From NCBI RefSeq assembly GCF_000688295.1, contig NZ_JHZF01000011.1, positions 776,288-840,287 on the forward strand: a stretch of DNA of 64,000 bases. The letters run 5' to 3'. A program made the translations under genes and the position numbers. The notes beneath the pieces are model-generated. The model ran no database searches. It was given only the letters and a program-made list of their open reading frames with translations, and was not told the DNA's origin. The stretch comes from Pseudooceanicola nanhaiensis DSM 18065 (GTDB taxonomy: Bacteria; Pseudomonadota; Alphaproteobacteria; Rhodobacterales; Rhodobacteraceae). Numbering within the stretch: the first letter of the stretch is position 1; every line of letters starts with the position of its first letter. Shown piece after piece: positions 35,824-44,974 of the stretch.

Positions 35824-36867
35824 ATGAAGAGGGTCTACCTCGATCACAACGCGACGACGCCGCTTCGGGACGAGGCGCGGGCGGCGATGGTCGCGGCGAT
35901 GGATGTGGCGGGGAACCCGTCTTCGGTCCATGCCGAGGGGCGGGCCGCCAAGGCGCTGGTGGAGAAGGCGCGGGCGCAGATCGCGGCGGCGCTCGGGGCG
36001 GAGGGGGCGGATATCGTCTTCACCTCCGGGGCGACCGAGGCGGCGGCGCTGGCGCTGGAAGGGCGCGGGATCGCCTGCGCGGCGGTGGAGCACGAGGCCG
36101 TGCTCGCCTGGTGCGAGGCGAGCCTGCCGGTCGATGCAAATGGCAAGGTGCAAGTTGCGACCCCGCACGCCTACGCTGTGCAGCTGGCCAATTCCGAGAC
36201 CGGCGTGATCCAGGACCTGCCCGAGGGTCTGGCGCTCAGCGACATCACCCAGGGCTTCGGGAAATTGCCGATTGCCTTCAACTGGCTGGGCTGCGACATG
36301 GCGCTCGTCTCGGCGCACAAGCTGGGCGGGCCCAAGGGCATTGGCGCACTGGTGATGAAGCGCGGCATCGACCTCGCCGCCCGGATCAGGGGCGGCGGGC
36401 AGGAGATGGGGCGCCGGTCCGGCACCGAGAACGTGATCGGGATCGCGGGCTTCGGCGCGGCGGCGGAGGCTGCGGCGCGGGACCTTTCGGACGGGGTCTG
36501 GGAAAGGATCGCGGCGCTGAGAGACAAGATGGAGGCGGCCATTGCGGCAGAGGCTTCCGATATTACGTTTGCAGGGAAAGGGGCGGCGCGTCTGCCCAAT
36601 ACCTCCTGCATCGTGAGCCCCGGCTGGAAGGGCGAGACGCAGGTGATGCAGATGGACCTGAACGGGTTCGCGATCAGCGCCGGCTCCGCCTGCTCCAGCG
36701 GCAAGGTGCGCGCCTCCAAGGTGCTCGCCGCCATGGGATTTGACGAGGGGGCGGCCGCCAGCGCGATCCGCGTGAGCCTGGGCCCCCTGACCACCGAGGA
36801 TGACGTGATGCGCTTCGCCGAACGCTGGTGCGCGCAAAGCCGGAAACACCGCGCCCGCGCGGCGTGA
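35824..36867 (+). CDS. Cysteine desulfurase, IscS/NifS class
   Basis: 347 residues, short for the class. This PLP enzyme takes sulfur from cysteine for Fe-S clusters. N-terminal [19 protein letters not shown] lysine in [14 protein letters not shown]; active-site loop cysteine in [14 protein letters not shown], the class I (IscS/NifS) pattern. The segment before the lysine reads [11 protein letters not shown] where DAxQxxGK is usual. Start at ATG 35824 (GTG at 35821 is also in frame). It lies 97 bases after iscR and 16 before sufB, in the usual order for Rhodobacterales. Confidence 0.93.
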   Translation: MKRVYLDHNATTPLRDEARAAMVAAMDVAGNPSSVHAEGRAAKALVEKARAQIAAALGAEGADIVFTSGATEAAALALEGRGIACAAVEHEAVLAWCEASLPVDANGKVQVATPHAYAVQLANSETGVIQDLPEGLALSDITQGFGKLPIAFNWLGCDMALVSAHKLGGPKGIGALVMKRGIDLAARIRGGGQEMGRRSGTENVIGIAGFGAAAEAAARDLSDGVWERIAALRDKMEAAIAAEASDITFAGKGAARLPNTSCIVSPGWKGETQVMQMDLNGFAISAGSACSSGKVRASKVLAAMGFDEGAAASAIRVSLGPLTTEDDVMRFAERWCAQSRKHRARAA

Positions 36868-36883
36868 GATCGAGAGGAACGAC

Positions 36884-38431
36884 ATGACCGCACTCGACAA
36901 GAGCATCGAGAAGACCGAGGTCAAGGAAGGCGTCGACCAGGAGACGGTGGACGCCGTCGCCGCGGTCAGCACCTACAAGTACGGCTGGGAAACCGAGGTC
37001 GAGACCGAATACGCCCCGATGGGGCTGAACGAGGACATCGTCCGCCTGATCTCGGACAAGAACGAAGAGCCGGAATGGATGACCGAATGGCGTCTGCAGG
37101 CCTTCGAGCGGTGGCTCACCAAGGAAGAGCCCGACTGGGCGATGGTCGATTATCCGAAGATCGACTTCCAGAAGCAGTACTACTACGCCCGGCCGAAGAG
37201 CATGGAGGTGAAGCCGAAGTCCCTGGACGAGGTGGATCCGGCGTTGCTGGCGACCTACGAGAAGCTGGGGATTCCGCTCAAGGAGCAGATGATCCTGGCC
37301 GGTGTCGAAGGCGCCGAGGACGCCGCCCCGGCCGAGGGGCGGACATCCGACCGGAAGGTCGCCGTGGACGCCGTCTTCGATTCCGTCTCCGTGGGCACGA
37401 CCTTCCAGAAGGAGCTCAAGAAGGCCGGCGTGATCTTCTGCTCGATCTCGGAGGCGATCCGCGAGCATCCGGAGCTGGTGAAGAAATACCTCGGCTCCGT
37501 CGTGCCGGTGAACGACAACTTCTACGCGACGCTCAACTCGGCGGTCTTCTCGGACGGTTCCTTCGTCTACGTGCCGCCGGGGGTGCGCTGCCCGATGGAG
37601 CTGTCGACCTATTTCCGGATCAATGCCGAGAACACCGGCCAGTTCGAGCGGACGCTGATCATCGCCGACAAGGGCTCCTACGTGAGCTACCTCGAAGGCT
37701 GCACCGCGCCCAAGCGCGACACCGCGCAGCTGCACGCGGCCGTGGTGGAGATCATCGTCGAGGAGGACGCCGAGGTGAAATACTCGACCGTCCAGAACTG
37801 GTATCCGGGCGACGAGAACGGCAAGGGCGGCATCTACAACTTCGTCACCAAGCGCGCCGATTGCCGGGGCGACCGGGCGAAGGTGATGTGGACGCAGGTC
37901 GAGACCGGATCCGCCGTGACGTGGAAATATCCCTCCTGCATCCTGCGGGGCGATGACAGCCAGGGCGAGTTCTACTCGATCGCCATCGCCAACAACTACC
38001 AGCAGGCCGATACGGGCACCAAGATGATCCACCTCGGCAAGAACACGAAAAGCCGGATCGTCTCGAAGGGGATCAGCGCGGGCCATGCGCAGAACACCTA
38101 TCGGGGGCTCGTCTCGATGCACCCGAAGGCGACGCACGCGCGGAACTACACCCAGTGCGATTCGCTGCTGATCGGCGACAAGTGCGGGGCGCATACGGTT
38201 CCGTATATCGAGGTGAAGAACAACACGGCGCGCGTCGAACACGAGGCGACGACCTCGAAGGTGGACGACGACCAGCTCTTCTACTGCCGCTCGCGCGGCA
38301 TGGACGAGGAGGAGGCGGTGGCCCTCGTGGTGAACGGGTTCTGCAAGGAAGTGCTCCAGGCGCTGCCGATGGAATTCGCCATGGAGGCACAGGCGCTCGT
38401 GGCGATCAGCCTTGAAGGTTCGGTGGGCTAG
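36884..38431 (+). CDS. sufB: Fe-S cluster assembly scaffold SufB
   Basis: 515 residues. Core scaffold of the SufBC2D complex on which clusters are built. Conserved blocks include [11 protein letters not shown]-like [20 protein letters not shown] near residue 45, [44 protein letters not shown] and the C-terminal [19 protein letters not shown]. The conserved Cys in SYLEGCTAP (about residue 273) is present. RBS GAGAGGAA before the ATG. Confidence 0.96.
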   Translation: MTALDKSIEKTEVKEGVDQETVDAVAAVSTYKYGWETEVETEYAPMGLNEDIVRLISDKNEEPEWMTEWRLQAFERWLTKEEPDWAMVDYPKIDFQKQYYYARPKSMEVKPKSLDEVDPALLATYEKLGIPLKEQMILAGVEGAEDAAPAEGRTSDRKVAVDAVFDSVSVGTTFQKELKKAGVIFCSISEAIREHPELVKKYLGSVVPVNDNFYATLNSAVFSDGSFVYVPPGVRCPMELSTYFRINAENTGQFERTLIIADKGSYVSYLEGCTAPKRDTAQLHAAVVEIIVEEDAEVKYSTVQNWYPGDENGKGGIYNFVTKRADCRGDRAKVMWTQVETGSAVTWKYPSCILRGDDSQGEFYSIAIANNYQQADTGTKMIHLGKNTKSRIVSKGISAGHAQNTYRGLVSMHPKATHARNYTQCDSLLIGDKCGAHTVPYIEVKNNTARVEHEATTSKVDDDQLFYCRSRGMDEEEAVALVVNGFCKEVLQALPMEFAMEAQALVAISLEGSVG

Positions 38432-38461
38432 GGGCCGCGGCCCCCTTGGAGTTGGCCATGC

Positions 38462-38800
38462 ATGGCACCCTATATCCTGCCGGTCGTGCTGCTGATCGCG
38501 TCGAACGTCTTCATGACCTTCGCGTGGTACGGGCACCTGGGACACAAGGCGGCCCCGCTCTGGGCGGCCGTCATGGTGTCCTGGGGGATCGCCTTCTTCG
38601 AATACTGGCTGGCGGTGCCGGCCAACCGGATCGGGCACCAGGTCTATTCCGCCGCCCAGCTCAAGACGATGCAGGAGGTCATCACGCTGGTGATCTTCGC
38701 GGGCTTCTCCGCCTGGTGGCTGAAGGAAGAGATCACTTGGAACACCGCGGCGGGCTTCGTGCTGATCGCCTGCGGCGCGGCGCTGGTGTTCCGCGGCTGA
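38462..38800 (+). CDS. DMT-family (DUF486) small membrane protein
   Basis: 112 residues with four hydrophobic helices (PVVLLIASNVFMTFAWYG; AAVMVSWGIAFFEYWLAV; EVITLVIFAGFSAWWL; AAGFVLIACGAALVF), the half-size DMT fold (DUF486). It lies inside the suf operon between sufB and sufC, a position common in Rhodobacterales. A role in Fe-S assembly has not been shown to my knowledge. ATG at 38462; an out-of-frame ATG at 38458 is adjacent. Confidence 0.88.
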   Translation: MAPYILPVVLLIASNVFMTFAWYGHLGHKAAPLWAAVMVSWGIAFFEYWLAVPANRIGHQVYSAAQLKTMQEVITLVIFAGFSAWWLKEEITWNTAAGFVLIACGAALVFRG

Positions 38801-38878
38801 GCGCCGCCTGAGACATTGCGGGGCCCCTGCGGCCCCATTGGACAACGCCGTTCGAGACGGCAGAGACGAGGACGAAAG

Positions 38879-39637
38879 ATGCTGGAAATCAAGAACCTGC
38901 AAGTGAAGCTTGAAGAAGAGGACAAGCAGATCCTCAAGGGTGTGGACCTGAAGGTCGGCGCCGGCGAGGTGCATGCGATCATGGGGCCGAACGGCTCGGG
39001 CAAGTCGACGCTGAGCTATGTCCTTTCGGGCCGTGACGGCTATGAAGTCACGGGCGGCGAAGCGACACTCGACGGCGAGGACCTGCTGGATCTCGAGCCC
39101 GAAGAGCGCGCGGCGCTCGGCCTCTTCCTCGCGTTCCAGTACCCGGTGGAGATCCCCGGTGTCGGCAACATGACCTTCCTGCGCACCGCGGTGAACGCAC
39201 AGCGCAAGGCGAAGGGCGAAGACGAGATGTCGGCGGCCGACTTCCTCAAGTTCATCCGCGAGCGCGCCAAGGCGCTGAAGATCGACGCGGACATGCTGAA
39301 GCGCCCCGTCAACGTCGGCTTCTCGGGCGGCGAGAAGAAGCGGAACGAGATCCTCCAGATGGCGGTGCTCGAGCCGAAGATGTGCATCCTCGACGAGACC
39401 GATTCCGGCCTCGACGTCGATGCGATGAAACTGGTGGCGGAAGGGGTGAACGCGCTGCGGACCGAAGGACGCGGGTTCCTCGTCATCACGCACTACCAGC
39501 GGCTTCTCGACCATATCAAGCCGGACGTCGTGCACATCATGTCGAACGGCAAGATCGTGAAGACCGGCGGGCCCGAGCTGGCGCTCGAGGTCGAGAACAA
39601 CGGCTATGCCGAGTTCCTGGACACGGAGGAGGCGTAA
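38879..39637 (+). CDS. sufC: Fe-S cluster assembly ATPase SufC
   Basis: 252 residues, ABC-type ATPase that drives conformational change in SufBC2D. Walker A GPNGSGKST (about residues 38-46), signature SGGEKKRNE (about 147-155), Walker B LDETDSGLDVD and the switch histidine in VITHYQRLLDHI are all present. The stop overlaps the sufD start (TAATG). Confidence 0.97.
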   Translation: MLEIKNLQVKLEEEDKQILKGVDLKVGAGEVHAIMGPNGSGKSTLSYVLSGRDGYEVTGGEATLDGEDLLDLEPEERAALGLFLAFQYPVEIPGVGNMTFLRTAVNAQRKAKGEDEMSAADFLKFIRERAKALKIDADMLKRPVNVGFSGGEKKRNEILQMAVLEPKMCILDETDSGLDVDAMKLVAEGVNALRTEGRGFLVITHYQRLLDHIKPDVVHIMSNGKIVKTGGPELALEVENNGYAEFLDTEEA

Positions 39638-40926
39638 TGGCTCTGCCGAAAGTCAAACAGACCGCGACCGAGGAGCGGCTCGCGGCGATGTCGCTGCCCG
39701 AGGCGCCCGGCTGGACCGGGCCCGCGCGGGACGCGGCCGTCGCCCGGGTCGGGGCCATGGGCCTGCCGGGCCGCCGCGATGAATACTGGAAGTTCACTCG
39801 GCCCGACACGCTGGTGCAGGCCGAAGCGCCCCGCGCGGCGACCTTCGAGGGCGGCGACGAGGCGCCGACCTTCGACGGGATCGACCGTCTGAAGGTGGTC
39901 TTCGTGGACGGGGTCTTCGACGAAGCGGCCTCGGACGACCTTGCGCTCGAAGGGCTGAAGATCGAGCGGCTGGCGGAGGCGCAGAAGAGCGACCTTCACT
40001 GGGCGCGCGATGTCTACGGCAGGCTTGAAGAGCGCGGGCAGAGCCCGGTCGATCGGCCGCTCGCCGCGCTCAACACGGCCTTTGCGACGGACGGGATCCT
40101 GATCCACGTCTCGGGCAAGGTCACGAAGCCCGTTCACTTCGTTTATCACCATAAGTCAGAGACTTCCGACGCGATGCTCCACCATTGCGTGAAGCTTGAA
40201 GAGGGCGCGGAGCTGACCGTTCTGGAAAGCGGCCCCGCTGCGGCGCGTTTCAACAACGTGATGGAGGTCGAGGTCGCCGACACCGCGCGCTTCGCCCATA
40301 TCCGGACGCAAGGAAGGGATCACGAACGGCGGGCGGCGACGCATATCTTCACCCGGCTCGGGACCGAAAGCACCTTCAAGTCCTTCACCATGACCGCGAA
40401 CGGCGTGATGACCCGGAACGAATGCGTCATCGAGCTGACCGGCGACGATGCGGTGGCGCATGTTGCGGGCGCCGCGCTCGGCGATGGCGATTTCCACCAC
40501 GACGACACCGTCTTCATCACCCATGACGCGGTGAATTGCGAAAGCCGGCAGGTCTTCAAGAAGGTTCTGCGGAACGGCGCCACGGGCGTCTTCCAGGGCA
40601 AGATCCTCGTGAAGGCGGGGGCGCAGAAGACCGACGGCTACCAGATCAGCCAGTCGCTGCTGCTGGACGGGGACAGCCAGTTCCTCGCCAAGCCCGAGCT
40701 CGAGATCTATGCCGACGACGTGGCCTGCTCGCACGGCTCCACCTCGGGCGCGATCGACGAGACGGCGCTCTTCTACCTGCGCTCGCGCGGCGTGCCGACG
40801 CAGCAGGCGACCGATCTGCTGACGCTCGCCTTCCTGGCCGAGGCGGTGGACGAGATCGACGACGAGGCGCTGCGCGAGGAGATCGTGGACCGCCTGCGCG
40901 GCTGGCTGGAACGCCGGCGGGGCTGA
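39637..40926 (+). CDS. sufD: Fe-S cluster assembly protein SufD
   Basis: 429 residues. SufB paralogue forming the SufBC2D scaffold. RRDEYWKFTRPDTL near residue 46, VTKPVHFVYHHK, and the C-terminal beta-helix blocks KILVKAGAQKTDGYQISQSLLL and ADDVACSHGSTSGAIDETALFYLRSRG, each a family hallmark; the His in CSHGSTSG is the conserved cluster-related residue. The next gene starts in its stop (TGATG). Confidence 0.95.
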   Translation: MALPKVKQTATEERLAAMSLPEAPGWTGPARDAAVARVGAMGLPGRRDEYWKFTRPDTLVQAEAPRAATFEGGDEAPTFDGIDRLKVVFVDGVFDEAASDDLALEGLKIERLAEAQKSDLHWARDVYGRLEERGQSPVDRPLAALNTAFATDGILIHVSGKVTKPVHFVYHHKSETSDAMLHHCVKLEEGAELTVLESGPAAARFNNVMEVEVADTARFAHIRTQGRDHERRAATHIFTRLGTESTFKSFTMTANGVMTRNECVIELTGDDAVAHVAGAALGDGDFHHDDTVFITHDAVNCESRQVFKKVLRNGATGVFQGKILVKAGAQKTDGYQISQSLLLDGDSQFLAKPELEIYADDVACSHGSTSGAIDETALFYLRSRGVPTQQATDLLTLAFLAEAVDEIDDEALREEIVDRLRGWLERRRG

Positions 40927-41414
40927 TGTCGGCGCTCACCGACATCGCCGCGACCTATCGCGGACCGGGCGGCGTGCTGCGCCGCCTGCTGGCCCGGGGC
41001 CAGCGCGAGGACCGTGCGCTCGCCATCCTGATGGCGGGTTGCGCGCTGGTCTTCGTCGCGCAATGGCCCCGGCTGGCGCGCGAGGCGCATCTGACGGGCC
41101 AGGATCTGAACCCGCTGCTCGGTGCGAGCCTTCTCGGCTGGATCATCATCATGCCGCTGGTGCTTTACCTCGTAGCCGGGGTGGCGCATATCATCGCGCG
41201 GGTCCTCGGCGGGAGGGGCAGCTTCTACGGCGCACGGCTCGCGCTCTTCTGGGCGCTGCTGGCGGCGTCGCCGCTGCTGCTGCTGCACGGGCTCGTGGCC
41301 GGGTTCATCGGACCGGGGCCGCAACTGGTCCTCGTGGGGGCGCTCTGGTGCGCCGTGTTCCTGTGGTTCTGGCTCGGGGGCATGGTGGCCGTTGAACGAA
41401 GAGAGGTCGCATGA
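40926..41414 (+). CDS. Membrane protein, Yip1-like, in suf operon
   Basis: 162 residues with about four hydrophobic segments (ALAILMAGCALVFVAQW; LLGASLLGWIIIMPLVLYLVAG; LALFWALLAASPLLLLHGLV; LVLVGALWCAVFLWFWLGGM). The N-terminus is cytoplasmic and basic. The pattern resembles the Yip1/DUF1282 group. It starts within the sufD stop and ends within the start of the next gene (ATGA), so it is translationally coupled on both sides. Its place in a Fe-S operon is notable; the role is unknown. Confidence 0.8.
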   Translation: MSALTDIAATYRGPGGVLRRLLARGQREDRALAILMAGCALVFVAQWPRLAREAHLTGQDLNPLLGASLLGWIIIMPLVLYLVAGVAHIIARVLGGRGSFYGARLALFWALLAASPLLLLHGLVAGFIGPGPQLVLVGALWCAVFLWFWLGGMVAVERREVA

Positions 41415-42007
41415 CGGACGCACCCTACAGCCGTGACTGGCTGCGCCGGATGGTGCAGGAAAGCCTGTTTCAGCCGCGCGCGGCCGGAGAGGAGCTGCTC
41501 GCGCGCCCCCTCCCGCGCGAGGCGCTCTGGATCTGGCTCGCGCTCCTGTCGGTGCTGAACGGCATCCTCTATTCGCTGACCCTGCCCGGAGAGGCGGAGA
41601 TGGGCCTCGTGCTGCCCGCCTTCGTCCAGAGCCCGATCACGCTCTCGGTCTTTGTCGCGGTGGTGATGGTGCTGATGACCTGGTTCTTCACCATGTCCGG
41701 GCGGATGCTGGGCGGACGCGGAGATTTCGCGGCCCTTCTGCAGGTGACCTGCTGGCTGCAATCGCTCCGCCTGGCCTTCCAGCTGCTTGTGATGGCGCTG
41801 GCGCTCCTGTCGCCGGGGCTGGCCGGGATCCTCGCCTTCGTGGGGGGGATCTGGGGGCTCTACGTGCTGGCCAACTTCCTGACCGCCGCGCACCGTTTCG
41901 AGAACGCGATGAAGGCGATCGCCGTGATGATCCTGGGCGTCCTGGGCGTGGCCTTCGCGATGACCTTCCTGATGACATTGTTCGGGGTCGGCCCGAGCGG
42001 GAGTTGA
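41411..42007 (+). CDS. Yip1-family membrane protein in suf operon
   Basis: 198 residues with about five hydrophobic segments. The WLRRMVQESLFQPRAAGEELL start and GGRGDFAALLQVTCWLQSLRLAF centre are typical of bacterial Yip1-domain proteins. A paralogue-like membrane protein precedes it, sharing the GGRG(D/S)F motif. Coupled to sufS, whose start lies two bases beyond its stop. It might form a heteromeric membrane complex with its neighbour; this is inference from adjacency. Confidence 0.85.
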   Translation: MTDAPYSRDWLRRMVQESLFQPRAAGEELLARPLPREALWIWLALLSVLNGILYSLTLPGEAEMGLVLPAFVQSPITLSVFVAVVMVLMTWFFTMSGRMLGGRGDFAALLQVTCWLQSLRLAFQLLVMALALLSPGLAGILAFVGGIWGLYVLANFLTAAHRFENAMKAIAVMILGVLGVAFAMTFLMTLFGVGPSGS

Positions 42008-42009
42008 CG

Positions 42010-43224
42010 ATGGACCTTGAGAAAATTCGCGCGGATTTCCCGATCCTGTCGCGCGAGGTGAACGGCAAACCGCTGGTCTACCTGGACAACGGCGCCTCGG
42101 CCCAGAAGCCGCAGGCGGTGATCGACGCGGTCACGCAGGCCTATGCGATGGAATACGCCAACGTGCACCGCGGCCTGCATTACCTGTCCAACGTCGCGAC
42201 CGAGAAATACGAGGCGGTGCGGGGCAAGCTCGCCCGCTTCCTGGGCGCGGAGGAGGACGAGATCGTCCTGAACACCGGCACCACGGCGGGGATCAACCTG
42301 GTCTCCTACGGCTGGGCCGCGCCGCGGTTCGAGCCGGGGGATGAGATCGTGCTGAGCACGATGGAGCACCACGCCAACATCGTGCCGTGGCACTTCCTGC
42401 GCGAACGGCAGGGGGTCGTGCTGAAATGGGTCGATCCGGAGCTCGACGGCTCTCTCGATCCGCAGAAGGTGATCGACGCGATCGGCCCGCGCACCCGGCT
42501 GGTGGCCGTGACGCATCTGTCGAACGTTCTGGGCACCGTGGTCGACGTGAAGGCGATCTGCGCGGGCGCGCATGAGAAGGGCGTGCCGGTGCTGGTGGAT
42601 GGCTCGCAGGGCGCGGTGCACATGAAGGTCGACGTCAAGGACATCGGCTGCGATTTCTACGCCATCACCGGGCACAAGCTCTACGGCCCCTCCGGCTCCG
42701 GCGCGATCTACATCCGCCGCGAGCGCATGGCCGAGATGCGCCCCTTCATGGGGGGCGGCGACATGATCCGCGAGGTGTCGAAGGAGGCGGTGAGCTATAC
42801 CGACCCGCCGATGCGGTTCGAGGCCGGGACGCCCGGGATCGTCTCGATCATCGGGCTGGGCGCCGCGCTGGATTACCTCGACGGGATCGGGATGGAGGCC
42901 ATCGCCGCCCACGAGAAGGACATCGCGGAATACGCCGACCGCAGGCTGCACGGGCTCAACTGGCTCAACATCCAGGGGCAGGCGCCGGGCAAGGCCGCCA
43001 TCTTCTCGTTCACGCTGAACGGGGCGGCGCATGCGCATGACATCTCGACCATCCTCGACAAGAAGGGGGTCGCGGTCCGGGCCGGGCACCATTGCGCGCA
43101 GCCGCTGATGGAGCATCTGGGCGTGACTGCGACCTGCCGCGCCAGCTTCGGGATGTACAACACGAAGGCCGAGGTCGATGTCCTGATCGAGGCGCTGGAA
43201 CTTGCGCAGGAGCTCTTCGCCTGA
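42010..43224 (+). CDS. sufS: Cysteine desulfurase SufS (class II)
   Basis: 404 residues. Supplies persulfide sulfur to SufBCD. Motifs: VYLDNGASAQKPQAVIDA, AVTHLSNVLGTV, PLP lysine in YAITGHKLYGPSGSG, and active-site cysteine in RAGHHCAQPLM, the class II pattern. ATG at 42010 with GGGAG upstream; a TTG at 42004 is in frame. No sufE, sufU, sufT or sufA gene is found in the window, so partners must be encoded elsewhere. A hairpin follows. Confidence 0.96.
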   Translation: MDLEKIRADFPILSREVNGKPLVYLDNGASAQKPQAVIDAVTQAYAMEYANVHRGLHYLSNVATEKYEAVRGKLARFLGAEEDEIVLNTGTTAGINLVSYGWAAPRFEPGDEIVLSTMEHHANIVPWHFLRERQGVVLKWVDPELDGSLDPQKVIDAIGPRTRLVAVTHLSNVLGTVVDVKAICAGAHEKGVPVLVDGSQGAVHMKVDVKDIGCDFYAITGHKLYGPSGSGAIYIRRERMAEMRPFMGGGDMIREVSKEAVSYTDPPMRFEAGTPGIVSIIGLGAALDYLDGIGMEAIAAHEKDIAEYADRRLHGLNWLNIQGQAPGKAAIFSFTLNGAAHAHDISTILDKKGVAVRAGHHCAQPLMEHLGVTATCRASFGMYNTKAEVDVLIEALELAQELFA

Positions 43225-43248
43225 CGGCCTGACTGCCCGGAAATGCAC

Positions 43249-43277
43249 CGAATGCGACCTGTTCCGGGTCGTATTCG
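43249..43277 (+). terminator. Hairpin after sufS
   Basis: CGAATGCGACC (43249-43259) pairs with GGTCGTATTCG (43267-43277) with one G-T pair over a seven-base loop. It lies 25 bases after sufS and about 70 before the methyltransferase start. It may end the suf transcript or be an operator. Confidence 0.5.
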
Positions 43278-43348
43278 TCACCGAGCGGTTCAATTCCGGG
43301 GCAGGGGCCGCTAGCATGGCGGCACCAGCCACCTGAGAGGAGCCGCCG

Positions 43349-44359
43349 ATGACCCCGCTGACCGAAGCCGACGAGATCTCGGACATCGCCTTCGGGTTCA
43401 TGGGGTCCAAGGCCCTCTTCGCCGCCCTGAAGTTCGGGGTCTTCACGAAGCTCTCGGAGGGTCCCGGCACCGCCGCGGACCTTGCCGGGGACGAGATCCA
43501 CCCCGACCGGATGGAGACCCTGCTGACCGCGCTCGCGGGGCTCGGGCTGGTGACGGTCGAGGACGGGCGTTTCAGCAACTCGCCCGCGGCCGAAGCCTTC
43601 CTCGTACGCGGGGCGAAATACGATTTCGGCGAATACCTCCGCCTTCAGGTCGGCCAGCAGATGTATCCGCTGCTCGACCAGATCGAGAGGGCGCTCGACG
43701 GCTCGCTCGGCGCGGAGGCGACGAAGAGCTACGCCGAATGGTTCTCCGACCCCGAAGAGGCCCGGCTCTATTCCGAGAGCCAGCACGCCGGATCCATCGG
43801 ACCGGCCCGCCAGCTGGCCAAGGCGCTCGAGATCGAGGGGCCCGCGCGGCTGCTGGACGTCGGCGGCGGGACCGGGGCCTTCGCGATCACGCTCTGCAAG
43901 GCCTTCCCGGAGCTTACCGCAACCATCGTCGATTTCCCGAACGTCGCCGCGCTCGGCCGGCGCTATGTCGAAGAGGCCGGGCTATCCGACCGCATCGCCT
44001 ATGCCGACGGCGACGCGCTCGAGAAGGGCTGGCCCGGCGGGCAGGACATCGTGCTGATGTCCTACCTCTTTTCAGGCGTGCCGGGCGATGCGCATCACGG
44101 GCTGATCGCCGACGCCTGGACCGCCCTCAGGCCCGGGGGCCGCATCCTCGTGCATGATTTCGTGGTGGATGAAAGCCGCGAGGGGCCGCGGCTCGCGGCG
44201 CTCTGGCAGCTTCAGCACACGGCCTTCACGCCGGAGGCGCGCTCGCTCGACGATGGCTGGCTCAAGGCCGCGCTCGAGGGCGCCGGCTTCACCGAGGTGG
44301 GCGTCCGGCCGATGATCCCCGAGATGACGATGCTGGCCGAAGGCGTCAAACCGGCCTGA
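43349..44359 (+). CDS. Two-domain SAM methyltransferase (pfam00891, acetylserotonin O-MT-like)
   Basis: 336 residues. The N-terminal winged-helix dimerisation domain ([23 protein letters not shown], then [25 protein letters not shown]) and the C-terminal Rossmann domain ([42 protein letters not shown]) are those of Methyltransf_2. Characterised bacterial members include pigment and antibiotic O-methyltransferases and DsyB, the S-methyltransferase of DMSP synthesis in marine alphaproteobacteria. GAGAGGAG precedes the ATG. The sequence alone does not settle the substrate; DsyB is a hypothesis based on domain type and lineage. Confidence 0.85.
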   Translation: MTPLTEADEISDIAFGFMGSKALFAALKFGVFTKLSEGPGTAADLAGDEIHPDRMETLLTALAGLGLVTVEDGRFSNSPAAEAFLVRGAKYDFGEYLRLQVGQQMYPLLDQIERALDGSLGAEATKSYAEWFSDPEEARLYSESQHAGSIGPARQLAKALEIEGPARLLDVGGGTGAFAITLCKAFPELTATIVDFPNVAALGRRYVEEAGLSDRIAYADGDALEKGWPGGQDIVLMSYLFSGVPGDAHHGLIADAWTALRPGGRILVHDFVVDESREGPRLAALWQLQHTAFTPEARSLDDGWLKAALEGAGFTEVGVRPMIPEMTMLAEGVKPA

Positions 44360-44432
44360 GCGAAATTTCCGCAACGGCGGGTGCCGGATCCCATTGCGGG
44401 GGCGCGCAGGATGGTCTAATCACCCCCTGCAC

Positions 44433-44509
<77 letters not shown>

Positions 44510-44584
44510 CTCTCTCCCCGGTAAAAAATGACGCACCGCTGGCGCGGGCGGCCCTGTCTTGGCGATGGTGAGGTGGCGGGCGCG

Positions 44585-44755
44585 TCAGCCCAGCATGTAG
44601 GTCAGTCCGGCCGAGGCGGCGGCCATGAGCGCGACGAGGATTCGGACGGGCCTCGGATCGCGGCGGGCATAGCTCCGCGGATCGGAATCCGTGACGACGT
44701 TCAGGAAAACGAGCAGGATGATCAGGCCGGCAATAGCTGAGAATGCGACGCTCAA
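44585..44755 (-). CDS. Small two-helix membrane protein, TTG start
   Basis: 56 residues: a hydrophobic helix ([19 protein letters not shown], residues 3-21), a charged linker ([15 protein letters not shown]) and a second helix ([17 protein letters not shown]). The start would be TTG at 44755 with AAGGACGAG about 8-14 bases upstream. A perfect TATAAT box lies 40 bases upstream. A competing ATG-started frame reads through the tRNA on the antisense strand and is less credible. I do not recognise the family. Confidence 0.5.
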   Translation of the reverse strand: MSVAFSAIAGLIILLVFLNVVTDSDPRSYARRDPRPVRILVALMAAASAGLTYMLG

Positions 44756-44794
44756 TATTCCACTCGTCCTTCATTTTTGGTGAACACATTCCGG

Positions 44795-44800
44795 ATTATA
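44795..44800 (-). promoter_or_regulatory. Perfect -10 box (TATAAT) for the small membrane protein
   Basis: On the minus strand TATAAT stands 15 bases after TTGCCG, so the spacer is short but the -10 is consensus, which is rare in this GC-rich window. The surrounding 219-base gap (44756-44974) is AT-rich and holds nothing else recognisable. Confidence 0.45.
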
Positions 44801-44974
44801 CGGAATTGGCTCTTGCGGCAACGCGAAAGTTCAAACCACGCACCGAACATATTAAGCCATTGACTTCAAGGGATTTAAACCGGTCCGATCGTCACGAGGC
44901 GGGACATTCCGGGGGCGTTCGAAATCGCGCCGGCACGAATGGACCAATCCCGCCGGGCCATCCATCGCGAGGCG

